A stretch of 64,000 bases of DNA from positions 50,406,001-50,470,000 of the forward strand of contig CM114272.1 in assembly GCA_050084515.1 (NCBI GenBank), given 5' to 3'. Below are positions 35,460 to 48,100 of the stretch, piece after piece; position 1 is the stretch's first letter; each line of letters starts with the position of its first letter. The notes under the pieces are model-generated. The model ran no database searches and was not told the origin of the DNA. It saw only the letters and a list, made by a program, of their open reading frames with translations. The stretch comes from Blasia pusilla. Lineage: Eukaryota > Marchantiophyta > Marchantiopsida > Blasiales. Made by a program: the position numbers and the translations under genes.

Positions 35460-36616
35460 ATTAAGGGTTTGTCCTATGGTCTACCTCTTCTTAAATGTGC
35501 ATCTGGTAGTGGAAAGTCTTTCTTCATCAACTTTATGTCAGCTTATTGGAATTCCAATAATCTCTTAATGCTACTCATAACTACGACAATAATTGCTGCA
35601 ACACGTATACATAGTAGTGATGTAATAGGACACTCAACGTTTTCTATTATAATTTGAGGAAAAATATTTCACATGCATGCCTCGTCAGATACTTCAATTA
35701 GAGTAAGTAGATCTTGAGTAATTGCAATGGATGAGTGTTTTATGCTCAATCAACAATTGTTACAGATTATGGCAATGTGGTTAACTGAAAGTTCATCCTC
35801 ACATGAGCATAATCCATTCTGTACTAAATTAGTTTTCCTTGTTGAAGACATGTCTTAATTATCACATGTTTGCTATCATGAGACCAAATCATTATGTCAT
35901 ATATGCCATTTATCCTCATCACCATTCCTTGTTACTGCTCTAACTTATGAGTTATTAACACCAATATGGTAATTTGGTGTCATCCCTTTTTTAGTTTTCT
36001 TGAATTCCCTACGTTCTTCACAACCTTCTTCTTCACAAATACACGATTGTCTCAAGGATTGCTTTGTAAATGAAGATGCATCCATATATTTCATCATTGA
36101 TGAGACAATAATGATAAGTTCTTATCATTCTGATGTGAAATTATTCGATAACATCTATCTCAAATGAATTTTTGGGCATGCATCTATAGGTCACGTCAAT
36201 ATTCTTACTGATGCACTTTATACACATGAGTTCAAACATTGGATACATGATGAAAATTTCCATCAAATATCATATGTTGTTATAGGCTGCAAGGTAATGT
36301 TAACATCTAATATCAACCTCAAAGTACACGTTGCTAATGAGACACATGGTTATATGCATGATTTCCAACTCAAGAATTATGTCCTATTCTCTATTGTCGT
36401 GGAAATCAACACATCAAGTGAGCTAGTCAACATCACTAGAACCAATTTTGAGATTCTCAAGTATGCTTCGCAAAAAAAATACCACAAGAAAATCTTTCCA
36501 CTTTCATTAGGCTATGCATTGACTACTCATGAATGTGAAGGATCCACAACTCATAATTATAGGGTTCTTTTACCCTTAAGATTTTCTTTTATATGGCCAC
36601 GTTTGTTCATCAATTA
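35460..36616 (+). pseudogene. Helitron PIF1-type helicase remnant
   Basis: Walker A appears as CASGSGKSFFIN (about 35497-35532), the usual GxGGTGKS with one changed residue. Walker B is MDECFMLNQQ (about 35730-35759), close to the DE-S-M pattern. The late motifs VIGCKVMLTSNINLKVHVANETHGY (about 36280-36354) and FPLSLGYALTTHECEG (36496-36543) correspond to GCKVMLTRNIN...NGT.G and FPL.LAYA.TIHK.QG of PIF1/Helitron helicases. Stops and frameshifts occur throughout 35658-36290. Confidence 0.87.
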
Positions 36617-37597
36617 ATAAATTGCAATAAAAATTTGTAGAATGATATTTTAGAACTTCTCCCGCACACGAGGCAAGAAACCCGCCTCAAGCTCAAGCCA
36701 TGGTGTAACATACATGTAGTAAATTTAGCAAGCGTCAAGCAGTGTCGTGCCACTATGCAATCATGACAACAATACATCACCAATAGAAAATGACACCACA
36801 AACTTGTCTTCATTTTAGGTGACTATTGCCTCATATGCAAGTACTACTCTTATAGTATTATTTTGCTATCTAGTACTAAATATGTAGTAACATGTGTCTA
36901 AAACATACATGGAATCTGCAAGCATGATCCTCAATGATATCGACAACATATCTGAAGTACAAGCGCCCCACCATGTTCAATTAGCCGACAACCAAACGTA
37001 TCTTTTAGATAACCTTGGTTTAGAACCAGCATTTTGGGAGTATGGTGTCCCTAGCAGACAATTCCAGACATTGATTTCTCAAGCGCAGGAATGGAATGAC
37101 AAGTTTAGGATATACAACAAAGACACACCTTCCACATGTATATACTTCTTATAACTTACTTACCAGTATGTTACTATCATCTAAGTGTACTCTAGATTGC
37201 ACATCACCTAAATTGCATATGAGACATTATGAATCGCTAAAATGAATGTTTTTTTCAAGTCTCCAGAAAGAAGCACTAAAATTCAAAGTGATAGTTTTCA
37301 AGGAAACCACTCTTACAAGAAGCCATGCCAACAAATTATATGCCATTGAATGTGGTAGAATTAGACTAGGTCAATTACGCAAATTAAAACATGAATTTAG
37401 TTTGCGCATGAAGATGGTGAAAGACTTGATTGCTATAAAGGAATCCCATCTAATTAATCGTTTAAGTTGGCTAAAACCAATGGTGAACTCCCAAAATTGG
37501 AACCATTGTCATTTGATTTGTCCACTCTGCACACTCCACCTACCTTGCCAACGCTTACACTTATGCCACCCACACCACAACCTTAATATATTATAAT
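36617..37597 (+). other. Unrecognised ORFs downstream of the Helitron helicase
   Basis: Frames 36894-37154 and 37246-37596 look protein-like (EPAFWEYGVPSRQFQTLISQ; then a Lys/Arg-rich helical stretch) but match nothing I recognise. They could be a host gene piece carried by the Helitron or unrelated sequence. The solo LTR starts at 37598. Confidence 0.3.
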
Positions 37598-38608
37598 TTT
37601 CGCGACCCTCATGACCAAACAAGTGCCAAGCGGAGCATCGGAACATTAGCGGGCTCACGCTAAGATGGTTTGTGTGTTGGAGTTGTCTCAAAGAGGAGAC
37701 AAGAGACGAGACGCGAGCGAGGAGTCGCGTTTTAGATGTTATGGTCGCGACTGAGAAACCTGGACCAAACGTGGAATGTGACTTGAAAGAAGTCGAGTCT
37801 AGGAAGTGGGTTGCCAAAGGAAAGATCCGGATTTGGAACGCCACTAGCGTTTGAGAGTTTCCGAGTTAGCGACTGTATTTATGGCCATAACTTTTAGCGC
37901 CAAGATGCGTTTGGAACAAATAAGGGTGCGTTGGAAAGCTTATGGAGAGTCAGTCCAAACGCACCAAAGATCGCTGCAAACGCATAAGCAGCGGCTGAGA
38001 TAAAACCCAAAAACGACTGTAAGTGGAGTCGGGTTGAGGGCCACAATGAAGGGCCCGACCCTCTTTTCCCAAAGGGGAGGGGTTATTGGAGAACCCCAGA
38101 AGTACTAGTAAGGGGGAAGATCTCCGAGAGTGCTTGGAACCCAAACCCCACTTTGGGCGCCGCGGGGCGGCCCAAGGGCATGGAACGGAACGCGAGTTTG
38201 GGGGTTGGGTTGGAAAACCTGCACCAAGTCCATTGAGGCGATTTTAGGCATCCCTCTTGGATTCCACCCCGTGACTCAATTACTTGGGTCTCGGTTCGGA
38301 ACTCACCCGATGACCGTTGAACAGTTGGGATCGCTAGGCGCGCAAGTGCCGTTTCAGATCCCTGGACTAACCAGGAAGTGTGTTCCAAGTCTTGAAGGAC
38401 TTGCCATGTTTTGGAAACTAGGAACTAAGGAAGGTTGAGCTTGATGAGACGCCGAGTTGAGGACTCGGTGGGTTGGAACGCTGGTTGGCCCAGACCCGAC
38501 TAACGAGAGTGCATGTTTGGGTGCAGATCAGCGATGAGTTCGTGACCTACTAAACGTACGCTTCCGAAACACTAAAGATTGACGTTCAAGGAGAGTAGGG
38601 GCGCGACA
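37598..38608 (-). mobile_element. Solo LTR (second LTR family), with 5-bp target-site duplication
   Basis: Read on the minus strand it starts TGTCGCGCCCCTACTCTCC at 38608 and ends GGTCGCGAAA at 37598, 1,011 bp. ATAAT is found on both sides (37593-37597 and 38609-38613), a normal 5-bp LTR-element duplication. A TATA-like CCATAAATACAG lies near 37871-37882 on the minus strand. A partner copy in the opposite orientation lies at 48824-49671. Confidence 0.85.
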
Positions 38609-38613
38609 ATAAT

Positions 38614-39218
38614 AGACTCAAATCTACATGTCTGCAACAATATTGAGCTTGTCAACTCACCCGGTAATTAAGAGAAAGTATGTGTATCAAGGTAACATAC
38701 TTTCCAATATCCACTATATTCAATGACTTTACTATTTTTGTCATTATTACATATGTGCATATTGGTTTTGCCATCCTCTATTAACTCTCTATGTTATGCA
38801 GGTTCCGCTATTCACTCGATATTGTTATATTGCATAAAACTCTACTTTTTCTTGGAAACTATCTCAATATCTGAGATAATTTGAGGAGCGGTAAGAGGAG
38901 AGGAAGAGAGGAAGAGAGGAGAGAGGAGAGAGCAAACTACCTTCAACCCAAAGAGATACTTTTTTTGAAGAGAGTTTCATGTGATTTGTAGAGAGTTTCC
39001 GTTGGGTTGAAGAGAGGAAAATTTTTGTGTGAATTTTTTTGCACTTTTGTTCTTAGTGCTTAGGCACTCCCACACATTTTTTTTCCTCTTCCACATTTTG
39101 GCAATCCGTCAGAATCCGAGGGGTTGCAATTTGCACAAAATTTAAAAAACTGAAAAATCATTGGAATCATAAATGTGGAACAAATCATTTTTTCCATCCA
39201 AGGTGTGGAAAAAATCTA
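38614..39218. other. Spacer with a purine-rich run
   Basis: Between the solo LTR and the 3' end of the transposase-like gene. A GA-rich tract (AGAGGAGAGGAAGAGAGG and similar) covers about 38885-38937. No gene seen; part may be the 3' untranslated region of the minus-strand gene. Confidence 0.5.
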
Positions 39219-42200
39219 TCATTTGCCTTGGAATGAATAGAGTTCAAGCTCAAAGTGAAGGTTTTGGCAAATGAAAGTATAATCTAAGACCTCATTTTGC
39301 ATCCTCAAAGTGTTTTTTAAAATACTTCGCACTTCTTTGAGGGATAGAATTGGTTGGTGGATTCCTACTCCTACCTCCGACTCTCTTAAAACTACAAGCA
39401 ATACATAGTACATGTGCTTACGAGGGAAATACCTTTTCCCACTTGTCTCTCTTTGGATAAAGTCTTCACAAGAACATGTGGAAAAGCAACAGATGTGCAC
39501 CACATACACCCTTGTGACACTTGAATTTACAGTGTTCTTCATGACCCAATACATCCTTCCTATTCCATTGCCACTTTGGACATCTTTTGTGGCGATGATT
39601 TCCATGTTTGCCTCCCAAGCTGATGCGATTTGCTTTGCTCTCTCCACCGTTGGCCTACACATTATGTTTCTCTTCATCCCATTTCTATACTCATACAGAA
39701 ATAGTGGGTTGAGATCATCCACCTTCTCCGGGTACATGTTGACATCAATTTTGGGTTGAATCTAAAATGCAAAGGTCTCTGTAATGCAAACATGCACCAA
39801 ACTTCCTCCATCTATAAGTCTGAAATGACACTTGTAAGATTGTCCACTTCGTTTTGAGTGCAATTCGTACGTGCGGCAATGGGCCAAATCGTGGGGGTAT
39901 TCCCTAGAGCTCTAATGGCAGCCAAATAAGTCTTTCAGAAAGTGCACGATTCATTTGGGAAGAATAAGTACTTCAATTGATCCCCAATCCTAGTGAAACG
40001 ATCAAAGGTTTTGAGTCCCCAAAATCCAGACAGTGGTCGTCCAGTCCTTGTACAGTTCTTATTTAGGAAAGTGCCGCATGCTCTCCTAATGCCAACAGAT
40101 CCTCCCTACAAGTGGGTCCATATCTAGGGTTGCACCGAGAAATATGCCACCTTTTGAGGTTGCAATCCATCTCAATGACCGGAATCCCATACTGTTGAAC
40201 CACCCAGCGACAAGATGTTGCGAACTTCCAGCAACGGAGGACTTTTCAAATAAAACATTCACTGATTTTGGAGAAGTTATTGCATGACAGATTTGGGAGA
40301 AATCCGGGGTCTCCGAATACCAGGGCGGCGTAATTTCAACATCCAAATCAATCATCGTGTTCGTTCCTCGATGTTGCCTCTTCAATTTCCTGAAGTCAAG
40401 ATACTTATATGGTCTCCACGAGTCTCGCTCGGAGTGCTCTACCACCATCTGTATATCTGTATGGGACGTCTTGAAACACGCCCACAAATATCCCCACCAA
40501 TAAGTATATCTTGCTTCAAGGGAGTTCCTGCAACGCACCGATTAAAGGCTTCCACACAAAGTTTCTCATTACTAGATCTCATAGCCGTCCTCACATAGAG
40601 CCCCCTTCCTTTTGTTATGTCCCTTCCTTTTATGAGGAACATATAGGATGTTGCAGATTGTAGCATTGTTCTTGCCTGGTCTTGTTGGCATGCCTCCACA
40701 AGTGAAATTCTTTGGCATACTTGTGACGACCTCCAGGAGGAATGAACACTTTCTGCTCCACTTGTATTGGGAAAGAGGGCATTTTCATGAATGTTCAATC
40801 CCTGCAACGACGGCAATGTGAGAAGGGAACAAAAATAGCTCTATGAGCAAAGAAAAAAGCTGCATGTCGTAGCCAGACGGGTTGCAAGTCGGAGGCATCC
40901 CATGAATGACTCTGCCACCCGTTGGTTTTTGACGTGTTGTAACACCCAGGAACCACCTACTACAACTTGTCGGATTCAGACGGGTTGCAAGTAACTTTGG
41001 CCACTCCGGGCTGGAAGATCCAAGTGCAAGTCATTGGACTCAGACGAATCGCACGTGGATTTTCCAGCCTCCGACTTGAAATGGGTTGCAAGTCGAAGAC
41101 ATCCCTGTAATGTCCCTGTAACCTTTTACTACAACCTAGCATCCAAGAACCTACTACTGAACCCGTCAGAATCGGACGGGTTGTGAGAAGCAGGCCGGTT
41201 CGATCTCAAAAATCCTTGTGCAACCTGTCGGATTCCGTTGGCTCGCAAGAAATGTTCACACACGAAGCTTTGCAACTATTGGAATTCAACGAGTTCCAGT
41301 TAATTTGAATTGATGCAACGTGTCTGGATGCAACTTGGACAGCCGCAACCTGTCTAAATGCGAGGAGTCGCATACAGATACAACTAGTCGGAATCCCACA
41401 GGTTGCACACAGACGTAACTTGTCAGAATCCGACCGGTTGCAGATTGAGTTAACTCGCAGCCTTGCAACTTACAATCCATCCAGGTTGAACTATTTGCAG
41501 GCCTTGTATAGATGGAACTTGCAACTCGTCGGGATTTGACAGGTTGCACACTCATGCAATCATTCAGGTTCCGACGGGTTGCACAAACATTCCTCGTGCA
41601 TGATATTGCGCTCCGACACGTAACACAAACATTCTTGATGCAACCCGTCGGTTTCCGAATGGTTGCACACTCATGAAACTCTTCGTATCCGACGGGTTGC
41701 TTGGCTTCTTTGGTTTGAAATCCCTATACTGCCCACGCTTCTCAACTTGAGCTGCAACTTTTCAAACAATTCTCAGCATGAGCTCAACAAGACAAAATAC
41801 TGAACTCACCTGTCGCATGAAGTTTCCCCATTGTCTTATTCGTACAGTCCACCAACTGAGCCAAGAGCATAACTCTTTATACTTCCCCTCGATTGCATGC
41901 TTCCTCCACCATCCATGAAGTTCTTCTTGGCATTCCATGACCTGTTTCAAGGTTTTGATGTCCTTGCAGCCTTGGAGTAGAGTGACATGCTCTATCCTCT
42001 TATTCTCCTTGATGCAAAATTTGGTGTACCGGGTCATAGACTATTGCCAATGGAAAGCATCCGACCTTTCCCTATATGGTTGAACCTCTCCACCCCATAA
42101 CACTTCCCTAATAGCAATCCACCCAGGTTGTGCATTGTCCGCCATGAATCCATAAATTTCCGGAGGTGACCTTTTGTTTTCCTTCACTACCTCCAATAAG

Positions 42201-43450
42201 AGTAACCAACACATCTTCAAACTGCGAACATCTTCTGCTTTTACCTCACAGATAAATATAGTTTTGAGTCCCTTCTTCACATGGTCATAAACGTGAGCAC
42301 CCATGGTCAACCATCCATTCAACACTCTATAGCAAATATCAAAGCTTACCCAGCTGTCGTAAAGATCTTCCCCTTCCCTCATTCAATCTATAAGATCGAA
42401 GCCACTCAACGGCCCTGTCATTGTCATTTTGAAGACTTAAGCCATGGATCCTTCGCCTCCCTAGCCCATGAACTGCCATCTCTGCATAAATGAAAATCTG
42501 GAGTTGGCCTTGATTCTGGAAATGGCATCCATTTCGGCCGTCTTTCCATCCCGTACCGGTATTTGATGCAACAAATTTTGGAAGCATTTCGGATCAGCGA
42601 GAAATGCGAGATTTTCCCTGAGTTGTTTCTCCTGAGCAACCGTGATCTCGCCCTGCCTAGGGATTCCAAGCAATTGTTCATAAATTTGTGATGCTTTTGT
42701 TAACTTGATCACTCTAGGCTTTGATCCCGGAGAGTTTCTATATACCTCGGCCGCTTTTTTTGCCACATCCTCCTTGATGTGTCTCTCAATTGCACCGGTA
42801 ACAGGATGAATGTGGAAGCCAACATGAACTGCCAGCCTGGTGTACTCTGACCTAGAACTGAAGTCATGGACAATAAAAAACATGTATGCAGGACACGCTC
42901 CAACGCAAAAAGGGGATGCTTGACAATGAGGACATCGGTGGCCTTCCAGTGGTATGGTCGCACCAACCTCATATGGAGTTTCTGCATTCTTAGGGGGGAA
43001 TTGCGACGTATTGACTCGTCCATTGCGCTCTAGATACGGACATGCTGGACTTCTACACTCCAAGGCTCCTACGTATTGGCGGCGAGAAATAATCCAAGGA
43101 CCGTCTCGAATTGAAGCACTAGTCCGTTGAAGCCTGCACCATCGATGACAATCAGACTTTCTGTCCTTATCCTTCAAGCGTCCTCCATCTTTCTTTTGAG
43201 CAGGACTAGCAGATGGAGGCAACTCAAAAATGCAATTACCATGGTCCGTAGGCGGTAGCTTGTCGACAAGAATGTGCTTGAACATTTTAAAGGGCAGAGA
43301 TGATAGCAAACTATTGCTTGATACTCGCAAGAGGAACAAGTAGGCAAAAAGAGGACCCGGTTGGTATCCGATAGTTCCACTGAGGTTGACGACATCCGGA
43401 ATGTCTTCAGGAAGTACAACATTGTTACAAACGTGTGAAGTTGGAGTCGA
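39219..43450 (-). pseudogene. Transposase-like gene with SWIM zinc finger, spliced, decayed
   Basis: Minus-strand gene. The first coding block (about 43450-42461) has a Cys-rich part: DGPWIISRRQYVGALEC, then CPYLERNG, then HRCPHCQASPFCVGACPAY. The middle block, across a frameshift near 42380, has YGFMADNAQPGWIAIREV and a DAFHW-Q motif followed by a stop, like the acidic core of Mutator-type transposases. A consensus splice donor (CAG/GTGAGT, exon end 41810) and acceptor (TTGCAG, exon start 40801) bound a 1,008-bp intron. The next exon starts GLNIHENALFPNTSGAESVHSSWR, with a frameshift near 40530. The last frame (39737-39219) carries a SWIM motif, CSC...KH, whose third ligand is Arg (codon 39420-39422) instead of Cys. 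Mutator-like is the best fit; other SWIM transposase groups are possible. Confidence 0.7.
40860..41705. repeat. Palindrome cluster A, inside the intron of the transposase-like gene
   Basis: About a dozen ~27-nt imperfect palindromes related to GCAACCCGTCGG - N3 - CCGACGGGTTGC. Examples are at about 40963-40988, 41158-41183, 41221-41249, 41380-41408, 41415-41443, 41521-41550 and 41640-41668. All lie in the predicted intron (40802-41809) and none in the flanking exons. Confidence 0.88.
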
Positions 43451-43980
43451 GGCCGGATCTGGCTTGGAGTGGCAAACCTAGAGCTCTGTGCACTAGGAAA
43501 TTTCCTGACCGTCTACTTGGGAAACAGAGGAATTGAGAGGCAAGCCATAAAATCTGTATTGACCAGTTTTTAGGGGTAGGAGATTCCATACTTTATGGTC
43601 TGCTATCACTAGCTAGACTTTCTCACCTACAACGTCCTCCGTACTGTCCATCCTAACATCCTTGGAAACAAAGATTGTTCCAATTTGGAGAAGAAATCGC
43701 ATTGAGAGGAAATTTTAATCCACTGATATGAAAGATTCACGAGCTTGCAGTCAAACTATTTATGATTGAGGAAGGGCGGCTAGATGACTGCCACAAGTGA
43801 GTTTCAGATAATTATCCATTCCCAGATGATTCCATTGGGTGGAGAATGGGAATAAGAATAAGAATGAGAATGAGAATGAGAATGTTTAATTTAGAGTGAA
43901 TAATGACCGATATTCTCCTGAAAGAATTCGTCTCACAAGATGTTGTTTGGTAGGTCAGATTGTCTGACAGAGTGGATTCC
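43451..43980. other. Region upstream of the transposase-like gene
   Basis: No open frame of note. A GAATAA/GAATGA simple repeat lies at about 43850-43888. This is likely the 5' flank or first-exon region of the minus-strand gene. Confidence 0.45.
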
Positions 43981-43990
43981 ATCGTGTTCC

Positions 43991-44350
43991 AACCTGTTGG
44001 AGTCCGACCGGTTGCAAAATTTGGGACTCAAACAAGTGGGTTGCAAAGCCACGGATTACCATCTTTTGTAAGAGTCCGAGTGCAACTTGCAACACGTCGG
44101 AGTCCGTTGGGTTGGTACCCCCTGCCTATCTGACCTGTGTGATTGGAGTCGGGATTTGCTAACATCGAGACACGAGACATCGCATGGATTTGCTATGGCA
44201 ACCCGTTGGGGAGTGCGACAGGTTCCAAAGGCACCTAACCTCGCTTTCCTTTTGGATATCGCGTCGATTTCTCTTGTCCACTGAAGCGTGCAAACCGTGA
44301 GTGCAGTTTTGCCGTATGGTGGGAAGTGTCCAACCCAGGGTAGACCTTGT
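43991..44350. repeat. Palindrome cluster B, between the divergent genes
   Basis: Members at about 43991-44017 (CCAACCTGTTGG...CCGACCGGTTG) and 44090-44115 (CAACACGTCGG...CCGTTGGGTTG), with weaker relatives to 44350. They sit in the spacer separating the minus-strand gene from the plus-strand gene. Confidence 0.78.
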
Positions 44351-44419
44351 AACTCATTGGAGGGAAACCACTTGCCTCGCGACTATACTTTGTCGCATTG
44401 TTACCCGAGGACAAGGAAA

Positions 44420-44792
44420 GCGTGCAACCCTACGGTCTCCGAGGGGTTGCCCGGATATCTCACCTTGTTACCCCAAGATGAGGGAAGCGTGCAACCCGTC
44501 AGTCTCCAACGGGTTGCGTGGGTACCTTGCCTTGTTACCCAAGACCAGGGAAGCGTGCAACCCTTCAGTCTCCGACGGGTTGTGCGGGTACCTTGACTTG
44601 TTACCCCAAGACAGGGGAAGCGTGCAACCCGTTGGTCTTCGACGGGTTGCCTGGGTACCTCGCCTTGTTACCTGAGGATGAGGCATGCGTGCAACCCGTC
44701 CGTCTTGGACAGGTTGCCTGAGTAACTTGCCCTGCATCCCCAAGACGAGGGAAGCGTGCAACCCGTCGGAGACCGACCGGTTGCCCGGGTTT
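44420..44792. repeat. Tandem array of the palindrome, six units of 66-67 bp
   Basis: Units begin with GCGTGCAACCC at 44420, 44487, 44553, 44620, 44687 and 44754. Each holds one palindrome (arms like CAACCCGTCGG and CCGACGGGTTG) followed by a ~38-nt spacer like CCTTGTTACCCCAAGAC-AGGGAA. The spacer is also conserved, so the whole unit was duplicated. The palindrome centre varies between units. Confidence 0.95.
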
Positions 44793-45149
44793 CCAGGTGC
44801 AAAGTTCCATAACGGCCGACACATCACCGTCGGTACAACCCAACGACCCAACGGTCAGCTCAATGGCTCTAAAAGTATAAAAGGTTTCGATCATTTCCGT
44901 TTTTTGTTTCGCGATGTCATGTGCTCTTCCTCGCAGCAGCTGATGTTACCTTTCCGCTGCCAAACTCGGTTACATCACCACTTCACTAGAAGGTTACGAC
45001 GATTCAGCACCCGACGCTTCCAGGGTTCGATTTTGGCAAGCCCATCCGCTGGAGGGTCACGGCGCTTCATCACGAAAGGCTTCGAGGGATCTATCGTGCA
45101 TAGAAGCAGATTAGAGTGTCGAGGAGGAAGAACTGACCCAACGTGCACC

Positions 45150-48100
45150 ATGACGAGAAAGAAAACACAAGCAACCAAGGTAGGGAGCATCACTCCCAAG
45201 TCCATCAAGAATCCTACGTCAGCATCTCCAGGTCCTCGTTCGGCGAATGAGATAAGGAAATAAGAAATAGAGGAGCAAGAAAGGGAAGCATATATGCACA
45301 GGCAAGAGTTTCTAGCAAAAAGTGTTTTGGAGGAGCTCTTAGAGCAAAACGCTGAGGCTGAGGCATCTAAGGCCTTGAAGAAAAGAGTCGCGGACAAGAA
45401 ACGCGAGAAGAAGCGTCTTGATGCCTGTGTGAGGAGAGCAAAATTGGTGAAAGCTCAAAGGGAATAAGCAATTTCCATTGAAGAAAGCCCTGCGTGTCCA
45501 ACAGAGAGTGTTGAGATGTAGGAAATATCTCCGATCAGGTCTCGAAACACCATGAATCTAAAGTTGGTTGAGGAAATGGTCGAAGTTCAAGTGACGAACG
45601 ATGAGGTCATGAGGACAGCAAGTGTGGAGATGGTGGACATCTCTGAAGAAGCAGGAGAAGAGTCTTCGTCGTCTTTGAGCCTTGTGGAAGAAATCGACCT
45701 TTATCTGATCGATGAGTTTCCGGTGGACTTGCCAGATGCTGTCCCAGAGCAGCTGGCGCGCCTAGACACCGACCCAATCTTTGAGTGGGTAAGAAGAATT
45801 TGAGTTATGTGAAGGCTCATTATGCAATTCATTGGCAAAACACTGTATTTTATTTACTTGGTCCCCATTGTGGCACTGATGGAGGGCTCAAACACCTCGA
45901 GAATTCCACTCTGTCGATTGCGGACAATGGAGTACGTCCGCAAAATTCAGTCGGAGGAGGACATTGCAAAGCTCAAACAGTCGGCAGCGACTGCATCCTA
46001 CGTCGACAGCTTCCCTCCGTTCTATGTTCAGCCTTACGATGAACATGGAACCCAAGCGCTGGTGACGGAAGAGGACTTGGAGGCACTGGATACTTTCTGG
46101 AGGATGAGAGATCAAGAGTTTAGAAGAGCGATTGAAGGAACCAAATTTAGTTGGATGGGGAACCTTTAATTCTTCATCAATGATGGAAACCACATGTACA
46201 TGGCGTGGACGTAGTTTGCAGAGGAGCACCCAAATTCATTGGAGGCGCATTTTTGCGTGAAGACAATCGTGCTCCATCCATTTCCTCATCACATGGCAAC
46301 GGTGGAAATGGAAATCCATGCGATGAATACGTAAGTTTCCTCTTTCTTAAGGTTGATTGCTTCAACCCGTTGGAGTCAAACGGGTGGAATAATTGGAAAG
46401 CTTAAAGATGGGCAGGAATGATTTGAGTCTCTTGCACCATCCTGTTTGTAGTCAAGCAAACCGTCGGAGACCAACAGGTGGCCTGGTGGCCAAGCACACC
46501 TGATTAATTGGGGATACTGAAACCAGTCGAACATCAACGGGTTGAAAATTATTGCATGATCTATTTGTTCTGTAATCCATCAGACTCCGACGAGTTGCAC
46601 AATGAGAGGTAACAAATCATCGGAGTTCGACGAGTTTCTAGGTTGTCCGGTATTTTTTGGATACTTTTGGCCGAAAGAAACTCGGCGGACGCCGACGGGT
46701 TGCTTTTGCCTCCCTAGGGTAGGTGGTCGGAGTACAAGAGCTTGCTTTTACGCGTCCAATTCCAGCTTTACAAGGCATTTCCCAACCCGTCGGAGTCCGA
46801 CAGGTTGTAACGAAGGACTAAATCGGTTGGACCAAAAGTCACGAAAAGAGAGTGCAACCAGCCAGACTCCGATGGGTTGCAATTTTCTCTAAAAATTTAA
46901 AGAGTGTTGCAATATGTGTAACACAAAGATACATATTACGACCCGTGGGAATCCCACGGGTTACAATATTTATCTCTGTGCAGCCATTTCAACCCCCATG
47001 GGTTGACAGAATTGCGACCAGTCAGAGTCCGACGGGTTGCAAAAACCCGATAGCTTGTAGTATTCTTACCTTGTGTTTGGATGTGCAAGATTGTATCCAA
47101 GGGGAACGTCATCCACCACTGGATCCAGGATTGCAACAAGGTGAAGAAAGTGCTTACGACGCACCCGGCAACGTACCAAGAATTCCTGGGCGACGGTCTG
47201 GTAAATGAGATGCTGGCGAAGGGAGCTCAAATAAAAAAGAAGACTTGGGCAAATACCTAAATTTCCCAAGATACAACCTATGTTGCAGCCTATGTAGCCT
47301 ATATAGCCAAGATGCAGCCTATGTTCGTCCAAGATCCAAGCCGCCAAGAAGAGTGCTTCGTTGGAACTAGAACAAAGGGAGAACGTGTCTACGTCGAAAC
47401 GTGCAAACTTTATTCAGGCTGTCGTATCCGTAGCTACAAAGTACATTGCAAGAAAGATGCAGCAATACATAGCGATTCTCAACCTCGAACTTGGCCCGAA
47501 GGTTTACAAGGAGCTCAAGGCGATAATCAAGCGCCAGCGGAAGAGAGACAAAGATCCACATGATGGGATCGGCGAGAAAGTGTCTCTGGACCGTGTGCAC
47601 ATATTTGCGCTATCTGGGATATCCGAGTTTAGGTGAATCCAACTGATGAAAATCATTTTTGAGGACACTGAGGCCCAAAAGCGGGTGGCACACCACCCTC
47701 CGGGAGTTTCCGATCCAGTGATCTCCCATTGGTTACGGGAATGGTCATTATGGGATGCTTTGCCCCTTCTTGGAAGGTCTATGCTCGTGGGTCTTCAAGT
47801 GGAGCTCAAGAAGATTGAGCCCGTTCCAAAGGAAGCAAACCTAGAGGCTGCAGAAGATTTTGAACTATGGCTTGATGACATTAGAGATAAGCCCACGAGA
47901 AACCCAGGATTCAGGATGATGTTCAGGAATCATATCCTCCCTCAGGAAGACTTGGATGAGGAAATAGACGCCAAAAAATGGGATTTTGCAAAGAAGAAGC
48001 GCTAGGCAGCCGAGTCATCTCGACAAAGAGCTGCCCAGCGGCTGGTGTACATATACCTCATCAATTGTAAGACTGGAGGTACCCGGCAAAAATAACGGGC

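Larger units (their letters stand above)
32988..36616 (+). mobile_element. Helitron remnant (Rep and PIF1-type helicase)
   Basis: A rolling-circle transposon body recognised from its protein parts, Rep followed by helicase on the plus strand. Neither the 5' TC end nor the 3' hairpin-CTRR end could be placed with confidence. A GAGGC/GCCTC mini-hairpin near 36671-36689 lies shortly downstream and could be part of the 3' end. Confidence 0.7.

Noticed and set aside
44420-44792. Regular repeat-spacer array resembling a CRISPR
   Set aside because: Spacers are nearly identical between units, unit length is 66-67 bp with both parts conserved, and the DNA is nuclear eukaryotic. It is a tandem minisatellite built on a palindrome.
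45150-46214. Alternative genetic code or stop-codon read-through, because frame is kept across several stops
   Set aside because: The same loci also contain frameshifts and damaged splice blocks, and SYP4 in this window uses the standard code with no internal stops. Pseudogene decay is sufficient.
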